DNA of 64,000 nucleotides, from NCBI RefSeq assembly GCF_011762185.1, contig NZ_JAASQJ010000001.1, positions 558,001 through 622,000 of the forward strand, read 5' to 3'. Under the pieces are notes generated by a model that made no database searches, was not told the origin of the DNA, and was given only the letters and a program-made list of their open reading frames with translations. Below, in pieces: positions 45,350 to 53,778 of this stretch; position 1 is the first letter of the stretch; each line of letters opens with the position of its first letter. A program made the translations under genes and the position numbers. The stretch comes from Dyadobacter arcticus (lineage in GTDB: Bacteria > Bacteroidota > Bacteroidia > Cytophagales > Spirosomataceae).

Positions 45350-46333
45350 TTACAACGCTGGTGCTTTCAGTCTCAAACCGGCGTCCTCTGCCAGTCCGAA
45401 CATCAGGTTCATATTCTGAACCGCCTGCCCCGACGCACCTTTTGTGAGGTTATCGATAATACTTGTAATCAACAATTGGCCATCGTGCACTTCCAGATGA
45501 ATAAAACATTTATTGGTATTAACAATTTGTTTCAAATCAACCGGAACATCACTAACATAAGTAAACGGTGCATATGCATAGAACTCCTTATACAAACTTT
45601 TCGCATCTTCAATCGTACCCTCAAATGAGGTGTAAACATTTGCCATGATACCTCTCGTGAAATCGCCGCGATAAGGGATAAAATGGACAGCCTTGTCAAA
45701 ACCGCTTTGTAACTTACCCAGGCTCATCTTTATTTCACTTAAATGCTGATGATTGAAGGCCTTATAAATAGATATATTGTTGTTTCGCCAAGTAAAATGA
45801 GTGGTTGCGCTCAGCGATTGTCCGGCTCCTGTGCTTCCCGTGATAGCGCTGACGTGAATGTTGTCTTTTATTAAGCCTGCTTTCGCCAATGGCAGAATAG
45901 CAAGCTGAATGCTGGTAGCGAAACAACCTGGATTTGCAATTTTATCGGCAGAACTAATTTTGTCCTTTTGTAATTCTGGCAAACCGTATAGAAAACCGTC
46001 AGTTTCGTCCCGGAAGTCGGTACTTAGATCAATAATCTTAATGCTTTCAGGTACAATGAATTCATTTAAAAATTTCCTTGATTCACCGTGTCCGGAGCAG
46101 AGAAAAATAACATTCAGCCCCTCCGCATTTAATAATGGTTGAATCTCATCACCGGAAAAAACCAAATCCGTATCACCAAGTAAATCTGTGTGCGTAGCAT
46201 AAACAGGCTTTCCCGCTTGACTTTTACTATGTGCGAATAAAATTTCCGCGAAAGGATGGTTAACTAAAATCCTGATCAATTCACCCCCCGTATATCCAGC
46301 CGCACCAATAACTCCTATATTGATTTTACTCAT
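45350..46333 (-). CDS. argC: N-acetyl-gamma-glutamyl-phosphate reductase
   Basis: 327 residues. The NADP-binding start NIGVIGAAGYTGGELIRIL, the catalytic Cys in IANPGCFATSIQLA, and the later HLSEI-type histidine block are visible. It reduces N-acylglutamyl phosphate to the semialdehyde. Its start overlaps the argG stop by one base (TAATG), showing tight coupling. The PIN toxin–antitoxin pair follows 45 bases downstream and separates it from argD. Acetyl versus succinyl substrate is not determinable here. Confidence 0.95.
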   Translation of the reverse strand: MSKINIGVIGAAGYTGGELIRILVNHPFAEILFAHSKSQAGKPVYATHTDLLGDTDLVFSGDEIQPLLNAEGLNVIFLCSGHGESRKFLNEFIVPESIKIIDLSTDFRDETDGFLYGLPELQKDKISSADKIANPGCFATSIQLAILPLAKAGLIKDNIHVSAITGSTGAGQSLSATTHFTWRNNNISIYKAFNHQHLSEIKMSLGKLQSGFDKAVHFIPYRGDFTRGIMANVYTSFEGTIEDAKSLYKEFYAYAPFTYVSDVPVDLKQIVNTNKCFIHLEVHDGQLLITSIIDNLTKGASGQAVQNMNLMFGLAEDAGLRLKAPAL

Positions 46334-47538
46334 TATTCCTGATCATTGAACTCTCTTACCTTCTGATAAATCATCACCTGATTGGAAACAACTTTTGAAA
46401 ATCCTCTTACATCATCACCGGTCCACGCATTATTCATTTCGCCATAGCTGCCAAATGTAGAAGACATAAGGTCGAAAGGTGATTCAATACCTTCAATGTG
46501 GAAGCGATAGGGTGCCAGATAAACATGAACTTTGCCGGTTACATGCGTCTGGGTGTCTGTTAGGAAGGTCTCTATATTCCGCATAACGGGTTCTACAAAC
46601 TGCCCTTTGTGCAGAAGGCTTCCGTACCAGTTGGAAAGCTGCTCTTTCCAGTAAAGCTGCTGCTCACTCAATACGTGTTTTTCAAGCGTGTGATGGGCTT
46701 TGATAATGATCAAAGGAGCCGCAGCTTCAAAGCCTACCCGACCTTTAATTCCAATGATCGTATCACCCACATGTATGTCTCGGCCTATACCAAATGGCTG
46801 TGCAATTGCTGCCAGTTTTTGGATCGCCGCGACGGAATTTTCAAATTTCTCACCTGCAACACTTTTGAGTTCACCCTGAACAAATTCCAACGTGATTTGT
46901 TCAGGGTCAGTTTTAGATATTTGCGTAGGCCACGCAGATTCCGGTAAATATTTTTCAGACGTTAATGTTTCTTTCCCTCCAACAGAAGTACCCCAAAGTC
47001 CCTTATTAATGCTGTACGCAGCTTTCGCCCATTCCCTTGCGACACCCTTTTTCGTGAGGTACTCAATTTCAGCTTCGCGGGAAAGTTTGAGATCGCGGAT
47101 CGGGGTAATGATCTCTGCCTCAGGTATGATAATGCGAAAAGCCATGTCAAAACGGACCTGGTCATTTCCTGCACCTGTACTTCCATGCGCAATCGCACTA
47201 GCGCCAATCTCCTTTGCGTATTCCGCTACCGCGACGGCCTGAAAAACGCGCTCCGCGCTTACTGAGAGTGGATAGGTATTATTTTTAAGAATGTTCCCAA
47301 AAATGAGATACTTAATGCAATCATTATAGTAATCAATTGTTTTAGAGATCGTCACATGTTTTTCGACACCCAAGGAATAGGCATTGGCTTCAATGGTTTT
47401 CAAATCTTCCTCCGAAAAACCACCCGTGTCGACCAAAACGGAATGGACTTCGTAACCTTTATCTTCGGCTAAATATTTAACACAAAAGGAGGTATCCAAT
47501 CCTCCACTGAACGCTAACACTACTTTTTGTTGTGACAT
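46333..47538 (-). CDS. argG: Argininosuccinate synthase
   Basis: 401 residues. The PP-loop AFSGGLDTSFCVKYLAE is at the N terminus and HGSTGAGNDQVRFD is the citrulline/ATP site. It joins citrulline and aspartate using ATP. argC follows with a one-base overlap. A strong hairpin stands 50–100 bases upstream, between the GNAT gene and argG, and may control read-through. The argininosuccinate lyase gene is not in the window. Confidence 0.95.
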   Translation of the reverse strand: MSQQKVVLAFSGGLDTSFCVKYLAEDKGYEVHSVLVDTGGFSEEDLKTIEANAYSLGVEKHVTISKTIDYYNDCIKYLIFGNILKNNTYPLSVSAERVFQAVAVAEYAKEIGASAIAHGSTGAGNDQVRFDMAFRIIIPEAEIITPIRDLKLSREAEIEYLTKKGVAREWAKAAYSINKGLWGTSVGGKETLTSEKYLPESAWPTQISKTDPEQITLEFVQGELKSVAGEKFENSVAAIQKLAAIAQPFGIGRDIHVGDTIIGIKGRVGFEAAAPLIIIKAHHTLEKHVLSEQQLYWKEQLSNWYGSLLHKGQFVEPVMRNIETFLTDTQTHVTGKVHVYLAPYRFHIEGIESPFDLMSSTFGSYGEMNNAWTGDDVRGFSKVVSNQVMIYQKVREFNDQE

Positions 47539-47593
47539 TATATTGAATTGGATTTCTCTAAATGCTTTCGAATTGAACTACAAAGAAACAAAA

Positions 47594-47637
47594 AAATACC
47601 TCGCTTCGGGCTTATTCAAGGTCCGCGCGAGGTATTT
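47594..47637 (-). terminator. Strong minus-strand terminator or attenuator upstream of argG
   Basis: AAATACCTCGC and GCGAGGTATTT form a perfect 11-bp stem with a 22-base loop. On the minus strand it is followed by TTTTTTGTTTC. It lies between the GNAT gene stop (47664) and the argG start (47538), inside a same-strand gene group, so it either ends the GNAT transcript or is a conditional attenuator for argG. Confidence 0.8.
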
Positions 47638-47663
47638 AAAAGATATTCAAATGAATGCAGTAC

Positions 47664-48395
47664 CTAGTGTACAAGCATTGCCCCGGCGTTTTTCTTTTTC
47701 GCGCGTTCCTCCCTTCGCAATAATATGCGTTGTTTGATACGCATCCAGCGTTCGTAAAGGCTATACTCTTTTAGGAAATCCCAGGAATGCTTTTCGACTT
47801 CAGTTCCGGTCGTCGCTGCTTCCAATTCTGCTTTTTTCTTATCATCGGGATTATACATCATGCCGGTACAGAGGCAGTGTTTTCTGCCTGTCCGGGTCAG
47901 TACGTCGTAATTAACACAACTCGCACAACCTTTCCAGAATGCATCATCAGCAGGTAATTCGCTGAATGTAACAGGCTCATATCCCAGGTCAGAATTTATT
48001 TTCATAACGGGCAAGCTGGTAGTTATCCCGATTATTTTGGCATCCGGATATTTCTGACGGGATAATTCAAACGCTTTTTGTTTGATGGCTTTTGCCATTC
48101 CGCTGTTACGGAAATCGGGATGGACGATCAATCCTGAGTTTGCTACAAATTTGCCGTGTTCCCAAGTTTCAATATAACAAAAACCTACCCACTCGCCGGT
48201 TTCAGTAATCGCTATAATCGCTTTTCCCTCAACCATTTTTTCCATGATGTAAACAGGGGAACGTTTGGCTATGCCCGTACCACGCTTTTTAGCGCTCTCC
48301 TCCATTTCAGCACAAATAATGTCGGCGAAGTGAAGATGATTTTCATTGGCAGTCTGAATGATAAATTTACTGTCCACTACTTCGGTATTTTTCAT
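47664..48395 (-). CDS. GNAT-family acyltransferase, probable N-acylglutamate synthase
   Basis: 243 residues. The GNAT acyl-CoA block is SGLIVHPDFRNSGMAKAIKQKAFELS, preceded by the strand VGFCYIETWEHGKFVA. A four-cysteine segment (GCASCVN and HCLCTG) near residues 150–175 could bind metal. The basic C-terminal helix (YERWMRIKQRILLRREERAKKK) is unusual. Position upstream of argG in a group lacking a recognisable ArgA or ArgJ supports the first step, acylation of glutamate; this is inference from context. It is followed by a strong terminator or attenuator. Confidence 0.82.
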   Translation of the reverse strand: MKNTEVVDSKFIIQTANENHLHFADIICAEMEESAKKRGTGIAKRSPVYIMEKMVEGKAIIAITETGEWVGFCYIETWEHGKFVANSGLIVHPDFRNSGMAKAIKQKAFELSRQKYPDAKIIGITTSLPVMKINSDLGYEPVTFSELPADDAFWKGCASCVNYDVLTRTGRKHCLCTGMMYNPDDKKKAELEAATTGTEVEKHSWDFLKEYSLYERWMRIKQRILLRREERAKKKNAGAMLVH

Positions 48396-48774
48396 TGATG
48401 GCTATGCTGACAAAAAATTCAAAACAATAACATTTCCCCCAGATGATAACGATGGGACGTTTAGGATTATAATAAGAAAGCGAGGATAAAGTTTTTACCA
48501 CGTAGGTAAAATATAATTATGCGGTCCACAGGGACCTGAATCGGAAAGGCGTAGTATGAAGAACAGTTTGTATTCCGTTGTTATTCATTGACTTGCTTGT
48601 GAGTCTTGTAGCGTGCAAATTTTGAAAAAAAAATTATCACTCCAAAGAAACAGAAGATATATTTTTATGGTTCGTTTCGAGGCATAAGTTTTAATCCACG
48701 GTTTAATTTTGCATCTGATGCTTTCAAAAATTCGTCAAGACCCTTCATTCACGCTTTAATTTCTCAATGCCAGC
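48396..48774. other. Divergent intergenic region between the arg group and aat
   Basis: About 380 bases with no plausible gene. It holds two palindromes, TTTTACC-ACGTA-GGTAAAA (48493–48511) and GGTCC-ACAG-GGACC (48523–48536), and a TAATTTTG promoter-like element at 48704–48711. These probably control the divergent GNAT/arg and aat transcripts. Confidence 0.6.
48704..48711 (+). promoter_or_regulatory. Candidate −7 promoter element for aat (TAATTTTG)
   Basis: Exact TAnnTTTG match 63 bases before the aat start, with only a weak −33 (GTTTCG) at the expected distance. Confidence 0.45.
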
Positions 48775-49383
48775 ATGTCAGCATTAAGTACTGATGATAT
48801 TTTGAACGGTTATATAAATGGTATATTTCCAATGGCGGAGGCGGACGGGTCTATTTACTGGTACTCCCCAAATCCAAGGGCAATCATACCAATCGACACC
48901 TACAAGCCTGCCAAATCTCTTCGTCCCGTATTGAATAAAAATTATTTTCAGATCAGGATTGATACAAATTTTGAGGCAGTTATGCGGGGATGTTCCGGCC
49001 CACGTGGAGAAGAACAGGGAACCTGGATCTCAGAAAATATAATTTCAAGTTATACGGCATTACACCGGCTTGGATATGCACATAGTATCGAATCTTACCT
49101 GGACGACCGCCTGGTGGGCGGCTTGTATGGTGTAGCAATAAGCGGCGTTTTCTTTGGAGAGTCTATGTTTACAATTGAAAGTAATGCATCCAAGGTAGCA
49201 TTTCACTACTTGATTCAGATCCTTCGCTTAAACCGGTTTGTATTGTTAGACACACAGTTTATTAATGACAATGTGCGTCGCTACGGGGCAATCGAAATCC
49301 CCCGGGGCGAATATTTAGATCTGCTCGAAAAGGCTTTGAAGATGAAAAGGCGGTTTGATGGCAAGGTGCTTAATTTCCTGTGA
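48775..49383 (+). CDS. aat: Leucyl/phenylalanyl-tRNA–protein transferase
   Basis: 202 residues. It transfers Leu or Phe from tRNA to proteins with N-terminal basic residues, marking them for ClpS/ClpAP-type degradation (N-end rule). The family blocks are DILNGYINGIFPMAE, IYWYSPNPRAIIP, GPRGEEQGTWISENII, and GVAISGVFFGESMF. It lies beside, but divergent from, the arg group and 117 bases before proB. No clpS is in the window. Confidence 0.93.
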   Translation: MSALSTDDILNGYINGIFPMAEADGSIYWYSPNPRAIIPIDTYKPAKSLRPVLNKNYFQIRIDTNFEAVMRGCSGPRGEEQGTWISENIISSYTALHRLGYAHSIESYLDDRLVGGLYGVAISGVFFGESMFTIESNASKVAFHYLIQILRLNRFVLLDTQFINDNVRRYGAIEIPRGEYLDLLEKALKMKRRFDGKVLNFL

Positions 49384-49500
49384 GGAGCGGCCTGCATCTT
49401 GAAATATAATATCATTTGAAATATTATTTACTTTTGACTTCAATTGAAAATCCGCATATAGGCATTCAAAGAAAGTATATGTCGCTTATTACAGTTTAAA

Positions 49501-50532
49501 GTGTCAAAACCAATACTTGTTATAAAATTTGGGACAGCGTCCATTACCTTAACGTCTGGTGAGCCGGACGTCCGAATTATTTCAGAGATAGCGCGACAGG
49601 TTTCAGAAATACACTCGCAATATCATATCATCATCGTATCATCTGGCGCCGTCGGGGCAGGGAAGTCTTTCATTAAGGATTATAAAGGTTCGATGACGCA
49701 GCGGAAAGCAGCTGCGTCCGTGGGAAATCCATTGCTGGTTGGACTGTATTCCTCCTTTTTTGCGCCCAACAACATTTATATCGCCCAAAGTCTATGCGAA
49801 AGGCAGCATTTCGCAAACCGCGATAAGTTTTTACAGCTTAAAGAGACTTTCGAGGAGCTTTGGTATAATGATATCATTCCAATTGTCAACGAAAATGATG
49901 TTGTCAGTGATCGGGAGCTTAAATTTTCAGATAATGATGAGTTAGCTACCCTACTGGCGGTTGGATTTGGGGCCGAATCTCTGATGTTTTGTACATCGGT
50001 TGGCGGTTTGCTTGATGAACAGGGTCAGGTACTCAGGAACGTATCGAATGTCAATGAGGTTTTTAAATTTGTAAAAACAGATAAATCTTTCCTGGGTTTA
50101 GGCGGGATGGCGTCCAAGCTGACTTTCGCAAAACTTGCAGCGCGGATGGCGATCAGGGTTGTTATATTTGGTATGAACCAAAAAGACGAGCTGCTTAATG
50201 CGCTGAACGGGAATGCCGGAACTGTAATCCAGGCTGGTAAGAGCACATTATCTGCCAGGAACAGATGGCTTGGAAGCGGTGGACTGGTATCCGGCAGTTT
50301 ATTGATCGATGAAGGAGCTTCGAGGGCCATTCTAAAAAGAAAGAGCTTGTTAGCTGTCGGGGTGACCGGGGTAACCGGTGAATTTGAGTCCGGCGAAATT
50401 ATTGAAATATATTCCTCCGACGGAGAAATGATTGCGGTTGCCAGAGCAAGAGAAACATCTTCGGCGATCAGGCAAAATCTGAAAACAGTGAATTTTGAAG
50501 TGGCGCATGCCAATGATATTGTGTTATTATAA
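49501..50532 (+). CDS. proB: Glutamate 5-kinase
   Basis: 343 residues starting at GTG. The amino-acid kinase domain (residues 1–240) shows VIKFGTASIT, IVSSGAVGAG and FSDNDELATLLAV. A PUA domain follows at about 265–340 (ILKRKSLLAVGVTGVTGEFE). It phosphorylates glutamate in the first step of proline synthesis. PUA-bearing ProB is usually feedback inhibited by proline. It overlaps proA by one base. Confidence 0.95.
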   Translation: MSKPILVIKFGTASITLTSGEPDVRIISEIARQVSEIHSQYHIIIVSSGAVGAGKSFIKDYKGSMTQRKAAASVGNPLLVGLYSSFFAPNNIYIAQSLCERQHFANRDKFLQLKETFEELWYNDIIPIVNENDVVSDRELKFSDNDELATLLAVGFGAESLMFCTSVGGLLDEQGQVLRNVSNVNEVFKFVKTDKSFLGLGGMASKLTFAKLAARMAIRVVIFGMNQKDELLNALNGNAGTVIQAGKSTLSARNRWLGSGGLVSGSLLIDEGASRAILKRKSLLAVGVTGVTGEFESGEIIEIYSSDGEMIAVARARETSSAIRQNLKTVNFEVAHANDIVLL

Positions 50533-51782
50533 TGGAATCTATCATATCCCTCTTAAAGGAAACCAGAGAAGCGTCAGCGGCTGTTCGGCGGCTGACAGAC
50601 AAGCAGCGTGCTGACCTTTTGATATCTCTCTCAAACAGCGTGTTAGAGAATATAAATGCTATTATCGCCGAAAATCAGAAGGACCTTTCATTAATGGATG
50701 ATGCAGATCCTAAAAAAGATCGCCTGCTTCTGAATGAAAGGAGGATCAAGGAACTTGCTCAGAGTCTTTGCGACGTTGCAGCCCTTCCGGATCCGACCAA
50801 TGTCATTTTTCTTGAAAAGACGATCGAGCAAGGGCTTTCCTTAAAAAAAATAGCCGTCCCGCTCGGTGTGGTCGGTGTCATTTATGAATCAAGACCCAAT
50901 GTGACAATTGATGTGGCGTCGCTTTGTTTGCGTTCCGCCAATGCCTGCGTTTTGAAAGGGGGAAAAGAAGCGCATTTTTCAAATACTTTGCTGGTAGCAC
51001 TTATTCATAAAACCCTGGCCGAATTTGGAATCCCAGCTGCGGCTGTTAACCTGCTTCCAACCGGCAGAGAATCCGTTGGAGAACTATTGACAGCTACACA
51101 ATATGTCGATATTATTATTCCACGCGGCTCGGAAGGACTGATAAAATTTGTGCGAGAAAATTCACTTGTTCCTACCATTGAAACAGGAGCAGGCGTGTGT
51201 CATACTTACATTGAAACTACGGGGGACTTGGATAAAGGGGCCCAAATCGTAGTAAATGCCAAGGTATCTAAACCAGCTGCCTGCAATGCATTGGATACTA
51301 TTCTGGTGGATAGAGCGATTGCCGAGAGTTTCCTGCCAATGCTGAAAAGAGATTTTATCAAATGGGATGTGGAGGTGTTCGCTGATGAAACTTCCTATAA
51401 TATTTTGCAAAAGGCGGAATACCCGTTGCTACGGAATGCTGGGCCGGAGGATTTTGGAAGGGAATTCCTGGATTTCAAATGCTCGATTAAAGTAGTTGAT
51501 GGATTTGAAGATGCATTGAAGCATATTGAACAATATTCGTCCCGCCACTCTGAGGCAATTGTCTCAACGGACGAAGCTATTATTGAAACATTCTTGCGGG
51601 AAGTTGATGCGGCAGCTGTTTACGCCAATGCGTCAACTCGTTTTACAGATGGAGCTGTCTTCGCATTGGGAGCGGAGATAGGAATATCAACCCAAAAGCT
51701 TCATGCACGCGGCCCATTTGCATTGGAGAAACTCGTTACGGAAAAGTGGATTGTACAAGGTGACGGACAGGTAAGATGGTAA
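50532..51782 (+). CDS. proA: Gamma-glutamyl phosphate reductase
   Basis: 416 residues, aldehyde-dehydrogenase fold. The catalytic Cys lies in KVSKPAACNALDTILVDR, with IYESRPNVTIDVASLCLRS and the later HSEAIVSTDEA block typical of ProA. It makes glutamate semialdehyde, which cyclises to pyrroline-5-carboxylate. The start overlaps the proB stop by one base (TAATG), and its end overlaps argE by 7 bases. Confidence 0.96.
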   Translation: MESIISLLKETREASAAVRRLTDKQRADLLISLSNSVLENINAIIAENQKDLSLMDDADPKKDRLLLNERRIKELAQSLCDVAALPDPTNVIFLEKTIEQGLSLKKIAVPLGVVGVIYESRPNVTIDVASLCLRSANACVLKGGKEAHFSNTLLVALIHKTLAEFGIPAAAVNLLPTGRESVGELLTATQYVDIIIPRGSEGLIKFVRENSLVPTIETGAGVCHTYIETTGDLDKGAQIVVNAKVSKPAACNALDTILVDRAIAESFLPMLKRDFIKWDVEVFADETSYNILQKAEYPLLRNAGPEDFGREFLDFKCSIKVVDGFEDALKHIEQYSSRHSEAIVSTDEAIIETFLREVDAAAVYANASTRFTDGAVFALGAEIGISTQKLHARGPFALEKLVTEKWIVQGDGQVRW

Positions 51783-52858
51783 ACACTGCGAAAAATATAA
51801 AGGTACTTTCGGAACAAGCAGTTGCGCTTTTGAAGAATTTAATTGAAACTCCTTCATTTAGTAAAGAGGAAGCAAATACTGCGGTGCTGATCGCTGAATT
51901 TTTCAAGGCTAAAAACATTCCTTTTCAGCAAAAGAAAAATAACATATGGGCTTATAACCTTCATTTTGATCAAGCCAAGCCAACAATCCTACTAAATTCT
52001 CATCATGATACGGTAAAGCCCAATAAATCCTGGACGCTGGACCCTTTTAAAGCCATTGTTGAGAAGGGCAAGTTGTATGGGCTGGGAAGCAATGACGCGG
52101 GCGGGTGCCTGGTATCATTAATCGCTACCTTCTGTTATTTTTTTGAGAGAGAAGATCTTACCTATAACATTGCTATTGCCACTACGGCCGAGGAAGAGAT
52201 ATCAGGTAAAGAAGGACTAGAAATAGTGGTTCCTGAATTGCCCGATATTTCTTTTGCCATCGTTGGTGAACCAACTGAAATGCAGTTGGCTGTTGCAGAG
52301 AAAGGATTGCTTGTGCTCGACTGCACTGCAGCTGGGAAATCAGGGCATGCTGCCAGGGAAGAAGGCGATAACGCGATCTATAAAGCTTTAAAGGACATAA
52401 GCTGGATTACCCAATATCAGTTTCCCAAAGTTTCACCTACATTGGGGCCGATAAAAATGTCAGTGACGATCATCAACGCGGGCACACAGCATAATGTCAT
52501 TCCCGACGCATGTACCTTTACGATAGATGTCAGGGTGACCGATCAGTATGAATTAGAGGAAGTTATCACTGTAATCCAGGCTAATATTCAGTCTGAGGTT
52601 GTTGCCAGGTCGATAAGGCTTCGGCCGTCAAGTATTGCAATGGATCATCCGATTGTGCAGCAGGGCTTGAAATTGGGCCGAGCCGCTTATGGCTCACCCA
52701 CTACTTCTGATCAGGCGCTTCTGGATTGTCCATCACTAAAAATGGGGCCGGGACAATCGGCGAGGTCGCATAGTGCCGATGAGTTCATCTATCTTCATGA
52801 AATTGAAGAAGGCATAACACAATACATTACAATGCTGGAAGGCGTGGTAACTCACTAG
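51776..52858 (+). CDS. argE: N-acetylornithine (acyl-citrulline/ornithine) deacetylase, M20 family
   Basis: 360 residues. The M20 metallopeptidase fold has zinc ligands in LLNSHHDTVKPN, GSNDAGGCLVS, the Glu pair in TTAEEEISG, and VGEPTEMQLA, plus the late His in RSHSADEFIYL. A mid dimerisation domain contains GKSGHAAREEGDNA. It removes the N-acyl group at the end of the acyl-ornithine or acyl-citrulline route. Gene overlap with proA (7 bases) makes proBA–argE one operon, so proline and arginine synthesis are co-expressed here. The carbamoyltransferase type suggests the substrate may be N-acylcitrulline. Confidence 0.92.
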   Translation: MVNTAKNIKVLSEQAVALLKNLIETPSFSKEEANTAVLIAEFFKAKNIPFQQKKNNIWAYNLHFDQAKPTILLNSHHDTVKPNKSWTLDPFKAIVEKGKLYGLGSNDAGGCLVSLIATFCYFFEREDLTYNIAIATTAEEEISGKEGLEIVVPELPDISFAIVGEPTEMQLAVAEKGLLVLDCTAAGKSGHAAREEGDNAIYKALKDISWITQYQFPKVSPTLGPIKMSVTIINAGTQHNVIPDACTFTIDVRVTDQYELEEVITVIQANIQSEVVARSIRLRPSSIAMDHPIVQQGLKLGRAAYGSPTTSDQALLDCPSLKMGPGQSARSHSADEFIYLHEIEEGITQYITMLEGVVTH

Positions 52859-52900
52859 GCGTCTGAGCGAAATTCAGGTGACAATCCAAACTAAACTGAT

Positions 52901-53728
52901 ATGCAATTCTACTCCCACGAAGATGTACAGGCTTTTGCATCAGTGAAGTTTTTATACATTAAAACATCCCTGTCAGGCTACATTTTTACGGTGACGCTGA
53001 GCCGACCGGAGAAGCGAAATGCATTCACACCAACAATGGCCGAAGAAATAATCTACGCCCTTGCCTATGCTCATTACAATAGCGAAATCAGGTGTGTAAT
53101 TATCGATGCGCAGGGAAGTGTTTTTTGCGCAGGTGCCGATTTAAATGCATTCCATGATCCATCTTTTGATAGAAAAAATGACACTTTACCAAAAATAAAA
53201 GGAGATCTCACATTGGGCGATGCTTTTATCGCTTTATCAAAGCCTGCCATTGCGAAGGTCGAGGGGCCTGTTTTAGCGGGTGGTTTTCTTATGATTTGTG
53301 GTGTGACCTTTGTTTATAGTACGACGAACGCAACATTTAGCCTGCCCGAAGTAAAGCGGGGAATATGGCCAATGCAGGTGATGGCTTCATTGATGCATAT
53401 TATTCCAAATCGTAAAGTGCTTGAAATGGCTATTACTGGCGAGGAATATACTGCTACCGAGGCATATGAACTGGGGCTGGTCACCAGGATTTCGGAAGAA
53501 GGACAAATTGGAGAAGAAGTAAACGCGCTGGCGGAGCAAATCTGCGGAAATGCGCCGTACGCAATTAAATCAGGCATCGCAGCTTTTCACAAACTGAAAG
53601 ACATCACGGAAAGGGAGCGACATACCTATTTGAAAGAGCAATTAAAATTACTGCTCCAAACAGCGGATGCAAAAGAAGGAGCCTTGTCATTCAAAGAAAA
53701 AAGGAGTCCGAATTGGAAGGGTAATTAA
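52901..53728 (+). CDS. Enoyl-CoA hydratase/isomerase family protein
   Basis: 275 residues, crotonase fold. The oxyanion-hole blocks are FCAGADLNAF and VEGPVLAGGFLMI; the general acid/base region is ATFSLPEVKRGIWPM. It hydrates or isomerises acyl-CoA in fatty-acid or branched-chain catabolism. A methylglutaconyl-CoA hydratase role in leucine breakdown would pair with the HMG-CoA-lyase-like gene at 17132, but this is inference. It is 42 bases after argE and convergent with rng. Confidence 0.88.
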   Translation: MQFYSHEDVQAFASVKFLYIKTSLSGYIFTVTLSRPEKRNAFTPTMAEEIIYALAYAHYNSEIRCVIIDAQGSVFCAGADLNAFHDPSFDRKNDTLPKIKGDLTLGDAFIALSKPAIAKVEGPVLAGGFLMICGVTFVYSTTNATFSLPEVKRGIWPMQVMASLMHIIPNRKVLEMAITGEEYTATEAYELGLVTRISEEGQIGEEVNALAEQICGNAPYAIKSGIAAFHKLKDITERERHTYLKEQLKLLLQTADAKEGALSFKEKRSPNWKGN

Positions 53729-53742
53729 TAAGAAAGTCTGGA

Positions 53743-53770
53743 AAAAGCTAAAAGCAAATAGCTAATAGCT
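53743..53770. repeat. Four 7-bp tandem repeats AAWAGCW
   Basis: AAAAGCT, AAAAGCA, AATAGCT and AATAGCT run without gap in the 50-base interval between the convergent enoyl-CoA hydratase and rng stops. Confidence 0.8.
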
Positions 53771-53778
53771 CTTTGCTA

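Noticed and set aside
48396-48774. tRNA or small gene in the arg–aat gap
   Set aside because: No cloverleaf, no CCA end and no frame with a plausible start; only palindromes and a promoter-like element.
53743-53770. Terminator between enoyl-CoA hydratase and rng
   Set aside because: The repeats are direct rather than inverted and give no stable stem.
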